A stretch of 64,000 nt of DNA from Aquilaria yunnanensis (taxonomy: Eukaryota; Streptophyta; Magnoliopsida; Malvales; Thymelaeaceae), in contig CM077597.1 in the NCBI GenBank assembly GCA_039654915.1, positions 26,696,001 to 26,760,000 on the forward strand, given 5' to 3'. Under the pieces are notes generated by a model. It made no database searches, was not told where the DNA came from, and saw nothing but the letters and a program-made list of their open reading frames with translations. A program made the translations under genes and the position numbers. Positions 45,346 through 56,385 of the stretch are shown one piece after another. How positions within the stretch are numbered: position 1 is the stretch's first letter; each line of letters begins with the position of its first letter.

Positions 45346-46524
45346 CTATGGCAATGGGTGCAAGGGGTAGGTTCCTGGGCGGACCTTGCAAAGGTTGAGC
45401 TCGTGCTCATTCCCTTGCCCAATGTCCTCTCTGACCACAGGTATTGCAAATATCAGTCCCCAAGGTACATGGCCTCGTGCCATGGAATCGTCTGCACTTA
45501 GGGTAGAAACCCATTTTCTTTCTCTCGAAGAAACCTTGCCTTTCAACCATTGGTCATTTCCTGGCATTCTTTCATAGCTTGGCTGGTCCAACCTCCACTT
45601 TTTTACTAGGTGCCCTCGTATCTTCAAACTCCCTTTCTAAGGCTAATGCCTTCTAAACCACTTGGCGATAACTCTGGATGTCCACTATCACCATAACCTC
45701 TAAAACACGGGTTTCAGACCTTGGAATAATTTCTTGGCCTTCAACTCATTGTTACCGACCATGTAGGGAGCATACCAAATGAGTGAATTGTAATGTTGCT
45801 CATACTCCCGCACAGACATCTCTCCTTGCACTAGATTCTCAAATTGGATTCTCCTCTGATCCTATACAACTTCATAGATATACTCTTTTTGAAACTTCTT
45901 CTCAAAGTATAAGCACTTGAGCACCTTTTTGTTGTGCTCTGGTCGAGTACCATTACTTTCTCTTAGCATCTCCATCACATCATCCCACCATAGAATAGCC
46001 TTCCCTCTCAAAAGGAAAGGTACTAAGGCCATCTTTTGCTCGGACTCATAACCTCTATAAATGAAAAGTTAATTGATACTAAATAACCAATATTCTTCTT
46101 GATCGGGATCGCTTATCCCATCAAAACTTGGTAGGTCAACAGTTTTAAACTTCTCCAACAACCTCATCTGGTGTAGGGTGTCTCCCCTCCTTAGAGCCTC
46201 TATAACCTCTTGCTCCTTCTCCTTCTCATGAGCATGATCTCTCCGTTCATGAGCCCCGGGCACTTGCTGTTACTCAACATCCCTCTCTTGATTCTAGCGT
46301 GGATCATTCTCCCCTTGGACAACTTCTCTATCTTTATGATCTTGAAACAACTCAGTCATGATGGTAATCATACCCTTTGCAACTTGGGTCATAGTTTGAG
46401 TTAACCCCTGAAGCACCCAAGATATCACATCTAGCCTTGCCACAACTGGGTCAATAGAACCTTCACCAGGTTCCCTAGCTCCTCTAGAAGCTCCTGACCT
46501 GGTGTCAACCATAGCAACCTGCAA
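45346..46524 (-). pseudogene. Gag (capsid and nucleocapsid)
   Basis: The start is at 46524 (MQVAMVDTRSG) or, more likely, the second Met at 46512 (MVDTRSG). N-terminal frame to 46294; next frame with LLEKFKTVDLPSFDGISDPD; then the gag domain with GYESEQKMALVPFLLRGKA, ILWWDDVMEMLR, FEKKFQKEYI and VREYEQHYNSLIWYAPY; then two zinc knuckles, KCRRFHGTRPC (its first Cys is Tyr) and CNTCGQRGHWARE with the last Cys codon changed to TGA (45407-45409). Stops separate all blocks (near 46270-46290, 46065, 45860 and 45700). The protein would form the virus-like particle and bind element RNA. Confidence 0.88.
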
Positions 46525-46636
46525 CCAAAACCAAATGACATTCCTCAGATGTTGGTCAGTATTAACTATTCTAGCACATGGACTTCCAAAACTAGATCTT
46601 TGTCTCAGCCTCCAATATCTATAAAGTGAGCTCTAA

Positions 46637-46648
46637 GCCCTGATACCA
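46637..46648 (-). other. Primer binding site, initiator Met tRNA
   Basis: - strand TGGTATCAGGGC, four bases after the LTR end (46653), matching the plant initiator methionine tRNA 3' end (TGGTATCAGAGC) with one change. Confidence 0.85.
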
Positions 46649-46652
46649 AATT

Positions 46653-49083
46653 TGACACGGCTATCCTTGGCCTCTACCCTGGAAGCCTGTGAAAGCTAGT
46701 CTCACGATGGTTGCAATTGGCTAGCTATGTATGTGTGCAAATTAAAACTCAATGACACTGGTTGATAAACCTAGAATATGCAAAATGCATGGTCTTCATG
46801 CTTTGACTTGGATTAACAAAATCCATAAAACATTTACTTGGCCAAGACATTTTCAAAAAAAAGAAGTTCAAATAGCCAAAGCATACAAAATCAACATTTA
46901 TGTAAGTTTACTACATATAACAACTGTGTGGGAGCATTCACACATAAAGTAGACTAATGCCCTCACCAAAGAACAACCCTAGAGTCTAGGATTCTTCAAA
47001 ACATAGACAATGGAGGCAACTAGAAGTACTATATATACAAGCCTCAACTGAGATCTTTTTGAACTAACTCTTACCTTGGATGCAAGTCCTAGTTGTGAGT
47101 AACAAAAGTCCTTGTCCATGTGCTGCTAGGCTCTGCAGCCAAAGGAAGACTATAGTTAGTACTCTACTTAACCAACAAGTCACCCAAATAGACTAGAATT
47201 AGAAAGATTCTCGAGCAAGGTACCTCCAGTAAAAACAAACTACCATGACAACCCTCAGCGGTTATTCGGTCCAATAACGTCAGAATCTGCACAACATAAC
47301 TAAAGAGTGAGAATTCAAATATTCTCAATAAGGGTCTTCACTAAACCTTCAAGAAAAGTTACTAAGGACTCCACATATGAGAACATATGTAACCTGCTGT
47401 GAGCTCATATAGCCTGAGGGTCTAATATATCCATATACCTAGGTCCATTGGGACCACCCCTCATCCTAGTCCTTGAACTACGAGGCATAGCCTTGTCCTC
47501 TAGTAAGCTTGGCTTACTAGCCTAACTAGTGATAACCACCAGTTGAACCTCTCCCTTTTATGCTGTACAGGGGCACTATAGCAGGACTATTGTAGCCTAG
47601 GCCATAAAGACCTTGTAGACTATGTGCACTAATGTTTCACCTTGCAACCTCATGGCCAACGGCATGACTAGGTCGCCAAAGGTTCTAAACCTTTCACCCA
47701 AGCTAGTGGTACTTGGTTGTGATCTTTTAAAAACTAGTTTCCTCACTTATGGTAAAAGCAATTATAAAACTCAAGTAAATTCAAGGGAACGCCTAGGTCT
47801 CAAAGGAATTTCAGAAGGCTTAGAGTACCTTCTAAATGCTTGGACCCCAAGGTACCTTAAAAACCCCCTTAGGTCTTCCTCTAACCTCTCTAGCAAAATT
47901 GAAAAATTTCAGCCATTACACCTATGGCGACGCGTCGCCACTGTTGGTAACAAGCTGCCAATTTTCGTGGTAATGGCGATGCGTCATGGGTATTGGCAAC
48001 AATTGGTGACACGTACACAATACTTGAAACAACCCAAAATTTTCCAATTTCACTACTATGAAATTTGGATACTTTCCAAACATATCAAACATGCATGGAT
48101 AGCCTCCAAACTTCACAAACATGTAAAATATGTTGCATAGATCGAAACTAACTATCACAAGCCAACCTATGATGCATTACAACACCGTTCCAATCATCAC
48201 AAACCTTATAGTCCATCGTGATTCAACCTTGCCCACTAAATAATGCTATTGCCAGGACTACTTGAATTCATCAAGCAAACTCATTCCAATGGCATCAATT
48301 AAGCTTGAAAACACAACTCCTTTCCCTTAACTTCTCCTCATAAGCAAGAAACAAGCAACCCTTCCTCAAGAACTCAAGTTCTACAAAGCTCCACCTAGCT
48401 CCAAGCAACCAAGGGCACAAACCACATAATCATTACCTTCTAACTAAAACCCAAGCTTCCAAACATCTAATAAACAAGAATCTACCAAGAATATAAGTGT
48501 TACCTCGCATAAAAAATAAGGGATGGTGGAAAACACAGTTCCAAGCTCAAAAAACATGAAATCACCCTTGAAACAAGCTTTCGATATCATGTACATCCTT
48601 GGTGGCTCCCATTTTCATAAAATTTCTTAGTTTTAGGCTTGGATTAATAGAGAATTAGTACGGTGAAGGAGGAACTCGGGTTTAAGCAGCAAATATGGCC
48701 CCCTCCCTCACTTTACCAAGTTTTATAACCTCCTAACCAAAAAGCCATCCAAGGCTTTAAAAAGTTAGAAATAAGTCCCCTCCTTTAGGTAACCTTAGTC
48801 AAACTTGGTCAAATCTCATTTATTTCAACTAAGTTTGGGTTAAAGTTAAAAGTTAGGTTATCAAAAACTCATTTTCAACACTCGAGACCTAGCCCGACTA
48901 TTTGGGATGCAAAATTACCATTTTGCCCCCAAACCTCATTTAGTGCCTTAATATCCTCGAAACTTAGTGAACTTTGCTAAACTTACCCATTCTTGCTAGG
49001 TGAACGTGAATTAAGGTTAAAAAAATTAGACTTCAAACACTTTACCTTCCTCAAGCAAGCTTTCAAATAGGAGAGCCATAACA
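46653..49083 (-). repeat. 5' LTR of the Tekay-type element (2431 bp)
   Basis: Partner of 36842-39303. A TATATATA word at 47030-47037 (- strand context TTGTATATATAG), conserved in the other LTR at 37229-37238, may be the core promoter, about 2050 bases into the LTR. At 47925-47940 it holds the 16-base perfect palindrome TGGCGACGCGTCGCCA. The 172-codon frame 47622-48140 on the other strand is not conserved in length in the partner LTR and is not a gene. Confidence 0.9.
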
Positions 49084-49088
49084 CGCCA
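49084..49088. repeat. Target-site duplication (right), CGCCA
   Basis: Partner of TGCCA at 36837-36841. Confidence 0.7.
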
Positions 49089-49299
49089 TTTCTTCTTCCC
49101 CGTGATGGTTTGTAGTTGGACAATGGTTACAATTCGCACAGCTGGAACCTTTGTGTGGAAGCTGGCTGCGGAAGTCAAAAGGTGACACGATCAACACGGC
49201 GGGATTCACAATTCTAGGATCAGATAATTTCGAAGTTTTACCTTAGTAAAAAAATGGCTTGGTTCGTCAACTGATTTGGAATACAACTAGGTTTAGTTT
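49089..49299. other. Right flank of the Tekay-type element
   Basis: A short, GC-richer stretch (GCTGGAACCTTTGTGTGGAA, GAAGCTGGCTGCGGAAGTCA) that may be a fragment of a former gene at the insertion site. It joins in the uninserted state to 36485-36841. No frame is conclusive. Confidence 0.3.
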
Positions 49300-49955
49300 A
49301 TATTGTTCTGTACATAGTCCACACAGTATAATACAATTCACTTCCAGTTTAATACATAGCCCATATAGTTGAATACATTTGACTACCAGTTTAGTACGTT
49401 CACATACAATCTGCTATATAGCCTACACAGTTTAATATAATTCACTTCTAGTTTAATACATATCTCACATAGTTTAATATATTTGACTTCTAGTTTAACA
49501 TATATCCCACATAGATTAATATAATTCACTTACAATTTAACACATATCTCACACATTTTAATACATTTCACTTCTAATTGAAAACATTTTCACATTTAGT
49601 TATTGCTGACGGTGAAGATGATGTCAATTATGGTTCTGATGGTGATGATGAGTTTGGTGGTTTCATTTTTTTGTGGCAATGTCATTTTCTTGTGTGATGG
49701 TTTTGCCACATAGATTAATACATTTGGGTTCAATTTTAATACATTTCACATAGTCTAATACATAGCTTAATACATAGCCTACACAGTTAATACAATTCAC
49801 TTCCAGTTTAATATATATCCCACACAATTTAATACATTTCACTTCTAGTTGAACACATATCCCGCATAGATTAATATAATTAACTTTCTAGTTTAACACA
49901 TATCCCACAAAGTTTAATACATTTCGCTTCTAGTTTAATATAGTTTGCATCAATA
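49300..49955. repeat. AT-rich minisatellite, about 45-bp units
   Basis: Many diverged units of the form AGTTTAATACATTTCACTTC alternating with TAGTTTAACACATATCCCAC, in two blocks (about 49300-49597 and 49715-49955). Between them lies a unique segment with TGATGGTGATGATGAGTTTG. Unit boundaries drift. Confidence 0.8.
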
Positions 49956-52809
49956 TTTTTGTTTTTTATAGACCCCAGAAGTATACATATAAACCCCAAA
50001 AACATATATATATATTTGTGGTTTGTACAAAGCTAGAAGCATACTATAAACCTCAGAAGCATATATATTTGTGCTCTTTATAAACTTAGAACATACCTAT
50101 AAAACCTAGAAGCATACATACATACAAATCTAGGTTATTTTTTAATATAAAACACAAACCATAGATGTTTTTTCACAGATATCAAAAAATGACATGCACA
50201 TTTTGTTTCTTCATTCAAATTGACGTCTGAACCACTACTGTTTGATATAATCACTTCCTAAACCATTTTGATCCTTTATCTTCTTAAATTTTTCTGCTAT
50301 CGTGTCTCCTTCGTCAATAGCATTGCCTCTGTCTTCCTCCGATCCGTTACAATTCGGTATGTCCATCATTTGGGTATGTGCAACAACTCTGTTGTATGAT
50401 TTCAAAGCTACTTTGATTGCTCAAGATGAAAAGATGTGAGATATATTGACCACGATGAAAAAAAAATTGGGAGAATGGGATGAGAATATGAAGCAGCTAC
50501 TGGAAAAAAATAGAATTGGGGCAGGTAACCCAATGTGTTATATATGGACAAAGAGAGAGAGGGGGGGGAGGGAGGGGGAGAAATGAAGTGAAGTGTGTGT
50601 CTGTACGCATAGGTGCGCAATCTCGGCCCTCACCCAACAATGGAGGATCCAAAAATTTTACAAACAGATCCTTATACATATACAAATAATAAACTGAATA
50701 TTAAATAATAATGCTTTATTCTGGAATAAAATTTCAAATTTTTTGAAACTCAACATATGTTTTTTTTTGTCATTGGTCAAACAACTATGACAAAAATTAT
50801 AAAATTATATATGAATTGTGGGGAAGATGATTAACATGTGCATGTTGTACAATATATGGAAGAAAATTATTCCTTTTAGCCCTTAAACCTATACATTTTT
50901 TACCACTCGGCTCCTATATTTTATCTTGTGTTTGACTAGCTTCTTATTTTGTCCACATGTTTAAATAGAAAAAAGATTTAAAAAAATGATCAAACTCCAG
51001 ATGAAAAATAAATGGAAGTTCATGAGCTAGTATAGACTTCTTGCATTAGAAAATTGTTAGTACATAGAACAAGCAGACATTTTTTTTTGTTTTTTTTTTA
51101 AGTAAAGGATGCTCATTATTTTGTTTCAATAGATGTTATGAAAATTATGGAGGTCGACTAAAATAATTAAAGGGTCAAATTGTTAAATTATGTATATCTT
51201 ATTAGCATATTTTTTTAAGAATGTATAACATAGATTCGCCTCTGCTACCCAACCCATACTTGCACACTAACTACCATCATAATTCTTAAGCATGTTAGAA
51301 CTCTAATTGATAGCCAAAGTACTATTGATTGAACCAGATGGCCCAATCTTGAAGCTAGGATGATGTTGACCCAAAAACCTACACCTAAAGATATTGTCAG
51401 AGTCCTGGTATATATGCCCAGGGGAAACCCTCCAACAGTCAAGTCAGTATCTTAATATAAGGGTGGAGTTGTAGTGTAGAAAATATAATTGATGTTGTGG
51501 ACCTCGGTATTTCCAATTGGCTCATTTTTTACAATGGTTAGTAGAGGATTGTGGGAGTATCACATAAATAGGAAAACCCTTAAGGGAGGATTCAGTTGCC
51601 TTCTTGACCATTGTCTTTCATATTAAGCTCCTAGCAAGCCTACTGGGTCATTCATGTTGGGGCTCTTCCACCTAGATACAGTTTAAACTGTCTAGGCCAA
51701 TCTAAGGGTCCATATAATATCATTAAGCCCTTCCCCTTATAAAATGTAAGTTTGGGCCTCACATTTTCTATTGGCCCGTTGTTGTTCTATAGCTTCATTT
51801 TTTAGTTTGTCACCTGCCAAAAGGGGCAATGTTGTTTAAGGGAGAAGTGAGGCCTTTCAATTGTTACGATGCTTGTTTTGGCAGCACCTTAGTCACTAGA
51901 GCAACACCTCACTCACTAAGTTGATGAAATAGCATCCTCAAGATGGTGAAAAGGCATTTCCTTTAGAACTTATTGGAGCAACTGTACCCAAAGATGGACA
52001 AATGTTAGGTTCAACGCTCATCGGGGATGTAAAATGGCATCTAACTAATGCCTTGTTAGGGATGTGATGTTGGCAGTTACTTAATGCGAAGTGGCTTTTA
52101 TTTGTTCACCTATCGAAAGAGTCGTAATAACAACAATTTCAAGATATGCAAACTTTGATGCTTGTACCTATCTATAAAAGGCTAGGGTTTTTACCTTTCT
52201 TTTTTACTGTCTATTTCAAAAGTCATTACTGCCCATTGACATTCAACGCCTTCCATGCTACCTACTATTTTCTTAAAAACATCAACGTTTCCCCATTCTT
52301 CTTTCATACATCTAATGTTAGACGACCATGATTTTATCTCCTGTCTTTTTTTTCAAGTTTGCTAATAGTTTCCTTTTCCTACTATCTAGTTTTTGTTTTG
52401 TTACACCTACGGTTGTCTATCACCTTCCTTAGTAGTGGTCCTTGCATTCTTTGGCTTTAGTTCTTTTAGATGGCCTTTCATAAATCATTTGTTCTAAAGG
52501 CTGCTACCGGTAGCATATCACCTTTAACTGCTACAGAGGCTCCTTGGTGATAGGGATTATGCAAAGGATAACTTTTTTCCCATATGAAGGATGTGGAAAA
52601 GCATAGAATGCATTTTACTCTAGTAGCACTTGAGCTAAATCTCTGGTGATTTTATTGGCCTAATAGAGTGGTTATGGCTTTGAAGGAGAATAAGGCGCCA
52701 ATTGCTGGTCGGTGCCCTGATGCCAATCTAAAGCCTACCTTTTCTATAGTTTTCCTTTCCCAACTTTAGGTTATGTTTCTTTTCAACTTCCATCATTTAG
52801 TGGAGCAAT
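49956..52809. other. Intergenic, unassigned
   Basis: No domain-bearing frame. It contains small repeats of GAAGCATAC / AAACC(C/T)AGAA (49975-50130), a G-rich run at 50561-50578, poly-T at 51083-51100, and from about 51250 sequence with a retroelement-like texture but no recognisable landmark. Confidence 0.35.
50561..50578 (+). other. G-quadruplex-capable G-run
   Basis: GGGGGGGGAGGGAGGGGG: enough G-triplets for an intramolecular G-quadruplex on the + strand, preceded by (GA)n. It is isolated in AT-rich DNA. Confidence 0.6.
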
Positions 52810-53230
52810 TTTTGGTGCACTGTAAGTCCCACCCTCTCATATGGCACCCAACTCGTTCACCTACTTGAAAGCATACATCAGAGGTTGCAAGTTGGTGAAG
52901 GTGCAACCATCTTGGAGGCTTCCTCCAATTTAATGTTTGCACTAGAAAAAAGACATTCTTTCAAATTGCCCATCTCCACCATGAAGGCAACAAATACTTT
53001 GCCTTTGGCCAGTGTAGAGAGTCATGAAAGAGAATGGAAGGATCATTTCTTCTTTACCTTGGGCCAGTAAGCCATTGTCAAATATCCCATTTTGTATGAA
53101 GGTTATAAGGTGAAGAGGTCTTACAATAGTCTCTTTACATGGTTGGAGGCTATCATCCCTAATAAGAACTACATGGGGTTGTTTTCATCCTACACATCAA
53201 TATCGGAGACAATAGGTGGGAAAGGGTCAA
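52810..53230 (+). pseudogene. Remnant of a 'putative gypsy-type transposon' protein
   Basis: Frames on the + strand give LAPNSFTYLKAYIRGCKLV, then (shifted) NLMFALEKRHSFKL, then ESHEREWKDHFFFTLGQ. This order fits the plant family called putative gypsy-type transposon (Pfam Transposase_28), which reads roughly LxPNSxxxLxxFxxxC..., F..FFxLK, then S.KGWKDRFFFV. Two frameshifts and several stops separate the blocks. No LTRs could be tied to it. The identification rests on short motifs. Confidence 0.4.
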
Positions 53231-53863
53231 TATAGGGCCCATTTGTTTTATCTAAATGTGGCGAGACCTCACAGTGGGTTTCTAGGCCAAAAAAGGGTAA
53301 TATTAAGGCCTAAGAAAGGGCATTGGTAGCCCAACGAGGTCTCTTGAGCTCTACTACCAGTATGTTCCCATGCCTTATAAGAACTATCTGGGGTTTTTCC
53401 TAATCCTTTACACATTGGTATGAAGACAACCTTTATATGTCTAGGGATCAAAAGACCCCACCTATTTAATCTGAGGGTAGAAAGCCACCAAAACTAGGCT
53501 TTAGGCCAGAAATGGGTCTTCTTGAGGTCTTTGAAAGGGCTTCAATGCACTAAATAGGTATCCTAAGCTCTCATACCAACACTTGGTTCTCATTTTTTGC
53601 ATGCACTTGTCCCTTTATGGTGCCATTTTGATATCTTTTTTCTTGTTTGTAAACATAGGTTGCACTCACGAATACTTAAAGAAGGGAAAGAGCATTGTTG
53701 AAATTATTACATATGCCCAAAACTTTCAAAGCATGTTTGCAACAACCATTCACAATAGCAAGGGCATTAAGGTCTACCCTAAGATGGCCTTTTTTCCAGT
53801 GAACCCTAAAGCAGTTGAAGCTGATGCTTCGGCTGAATAAGCTCCTCAACTTCAAAGGAAAAG
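53231..53863 (+). other. Downstream of the remnant, unassigned
   Basis: An 85-codon frame at 53583-53840 reads ATTIHNSKGIKVYPKMAFFP; it may be a further part of the 52810 remnant, but no domain was recognised. The family A element begins at 53864. Confidence 0.3.
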
Positions 53864-56365
53864 TGTGGCAGAACAGGGTGCAAGTGCCTTGAATTTTCTA
53901 ATGGTGGTAGGCTTTCAGCCAACTATGATCCCACTTAGGTTACGATTGGGTAGTTATTACTTGTAAAGTATCATAAAACTTTTACGTGCAACTAATTATG
54001 CAGCCTAACCTGCATAAAAGAATGCATGCATCATCCTGGCTATGCACTAAGAATAAATAAAAATAACATTGAAAATAGTGCCAGAACAATCATAACAAAC
54101 ATAGTTTAAAATAAGCCAAGATGTAAAAAACTTCAGTTACTTTAACTTCAAGTAATAATTGTGTACATACATCTTAACCTAATACGCACCCAAATGTAAC
54201 CATAGTGTTATACACACCAATAGAGACTAGTAAAGGAAACACTTATATAAAAATACCTTGTATAAACAATAGACAACATATATCTACTAAGATCCATCCT
54301 TTGCTCTTTAGACAAGCAAGATAGTATGAAGTGATGAACCACACTTTCCTTATGCGCATTTAGCCTCAAAGTGAAAGGCAAACACTCTGTTCAACATGTG
54401 CTTGCACAAGAAATAACTTTGAGTCATAAAAATTTAGAATTAGGGAATACTTTTAGAACTAAATAAACTTAGTCTTAACACTTTCCCTTTACAAACTTTT
54501 AAACTGAAGTAGTTGTCTAGTACCTGCACAACACTTAAAGGGTGAGTACTCAAAAGTAATTAGTAAGGGATTTAAGCACTTGTAAAGGAAAACATATGCA
54601 ACATGCTAATCAATAAATATATACCAACAAACAAATGTACAACACAAGCAACATAGCAAACAAACAACATAATATTATGAACAAATAATGCACTTAGGAC
54701 TTTCTTACGCCCAAAGGTGCTCTTAACTGTTGTGAGCCTATATGGTTAGGGCACATAGATATTGTCTCTCATATCTAGTACTAGCACTAAACCAAATCCC
54801 ATGAAGTCTTATTATGGGTGCCTTAGAGTAAGCCATTGCCCACTTAAGCCTTACTTGAATCAAACGGGATACTTGGAGTAAGCTATCACTTACTCACGTC
54901 TTACCCATCTCTTCCTCTTTCATATTATGTAGGGTAACAACTTAGTGGCCAAACTTCACCAAGTTCCTCTAAACTCAACTCAGTCAATCTAATGGATCAC
55001 TTACCAAACCCATTGACTTGGTTTGGAACTCTTACTCTCCTCTATAATGCTTGGATGTACTTGACTTATACCCTTGGGTCATTTTCGGTACTAAACCCTT
55101 CTTAGGTATTTTTCAAATGCCAGAGGTTCACAACCTCATTCCTCAGTCATTGGAGGAATCACATTATACCTGGTCCCTTCTTAGTATCTTACTTATCTTT
55201 TAAGGTACCAAACTTAACCACTAGCACTTTGCTTTATTAACCGCATACTTATTACCCACTAAAATGCATGGTGGTGTTGCAATACCAAGGGGAGTGCCAC
55301 CAACATTTTCTCTTGGTTTTGGTCATGTTTCGTAGTATGGTTCAAGGATTGGGGAAACAGTACCAAGGGCTTTCATGCAGCATGAAACTTCTTTATTCCT
55401 AGCCCATTTTTGCCGTAAAACTTGAATACCCATGGTCAATCCTTTCATGATACAATCCAAGCTTACTCTAGGTTTTTTTAACACTAATTATGCATCATTT
55501 AAGCATGCAAAAACTAAAATCCATTTTGTCAAATCATCCACAAAGCAAGAAGCAAGCAAAACACAACAAGCAAGCACCATGTAGATCAACAAAGTTCCTT
55601 TGAGTTCCAGCCTCATTCTAACAAAATTGGACACCATGGACACCAAATTAAGACCATTTCTAACCATTATTCATGCTTAGAACCAACCCATATCCATGGA
55701 GGAAGCTTACCTTAGGGTTTAAACACAAAACTTGCACAAACAAGCCTAAATGGCCAACCAAATGTAAGCTAGAAGCTTGCTGGGATGGCTTTAGGACCTT
55801 CAATTTTCATGAAATTTTAGAAAATTTTGGAGGTTTGAAGATGAAGTAATATGGAGGAGAGGGATCCACGAAAATGGTGGATGAAAGAGAAGATAAAAAG
55901 TTTCATATCCCCCAAATATATATCCAACTACTCATACTTAGCCCATTTTTTCTCCTCTTGTCATTTTGGCCCTAAATCTTGTTTTTATTGAACTTGGGCC
56001 ACTTAAACCTCCACTAAACCATCCTTCTTAGTCCTCAAAATTATTTTTCATATTTTCACACTTTAGTGCATTTTACCGTTTCTACTACCACTTTTAGTCT
56101 GAATGGTTAGAAATTCTTATGGTCTCAACCTGTTTAGATGAAAACACTTCCATGCACCTAATTTCAATAAAATTACTATTATCCTGACTTGGGCAAAAAT
56201 TATCATTTTACCCTTTTGCCACTTTGGTGCCATTTGCACTTTGGAACTCAACTTAACCTTTCTTAGCTTGATTTTCTTGCATAATAAAACTTATTTAAGG
56301 AAAATAATGTAAGATTTACTTACTAAGGCATCTGCAATAATGGAAACACTTGGAAGGCATTTACA
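53864..56365 (-). repeat. 3' LTR of the family A element (2.5 kb)
   Basis: It aligns with 60469-63244 and with the solo/tandem LTR copies at 27419-33790. Landmarks: TGCAACTAATTATGCAGCC, GATGTAAAAAACTTCAGTTA, GCATGGTGGTGTTGCAATAC near 55267, GTTCCTTTGAGTTCCAGCC near 55591. No coding content. Confidence 0.8.
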
Positions 56366-56385
56366 TTCTCCCTTCTTTCAAAAAT
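56366..56385 (-). other. Polypurine tract (weak)
   Basis: On the - strand TTGAAAGAAGGGAGAA precedes the LTR start TGTAAATGCC, the same layout and nearly the same words as at 39304. Confidence 0.6.

Larger units (their letters stand above)
36842..49083 (-). mobile_element. Tekay/Del-type chromovirus (Ty3/gypsy), nearly complete
   Basis: A 12.2-kb element on the - strand: 5' LTR 46653-49083, primer binding site, gag, protease, reverse transcriptase, RNase H, integrase with a C-terminal chromodomain, polypurine tract, 3' LTR 36842-39303. Without the nested insertion at 41497-44072 it is about 9.7 kb. LTRs run TG...CA and are flanked by TGCCA (left) and CGCCA (right), a 5-bp target duplication differing by one transition. 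The chromodomain after the integrase, the pol order and the methionine-tRNA primer site fit Tekay/Del chromoviruses. All domains are recognisable, but every one carries stops or frameshifts, so it is inactive. The two LTRs differ at roughly one base in ten by eye, giving considerable age. Confidence 0.9.

Noticed and set aside
46637..46648. tRNA gene fragment
   Set aside because: Only 12 bases matching the tRNA 3' end, exactly beside an LTR: a primer binding site.
47622..48140. 172-codon + strand frame, one of the longest in the window
   Set aside because: It lies in an LTR on the strand opposite to element transcription, and the matching frame in the partner LTR is only 63 codons; no domain.
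36842..49083. Endogenous pararetrovirus (caulimovirid) instead of retrotransposon
   Set aside because: Paired LTRs, integrase with chromodomain, target duplication, PBS and polypurine tract identify a Ty3/gypsy element.
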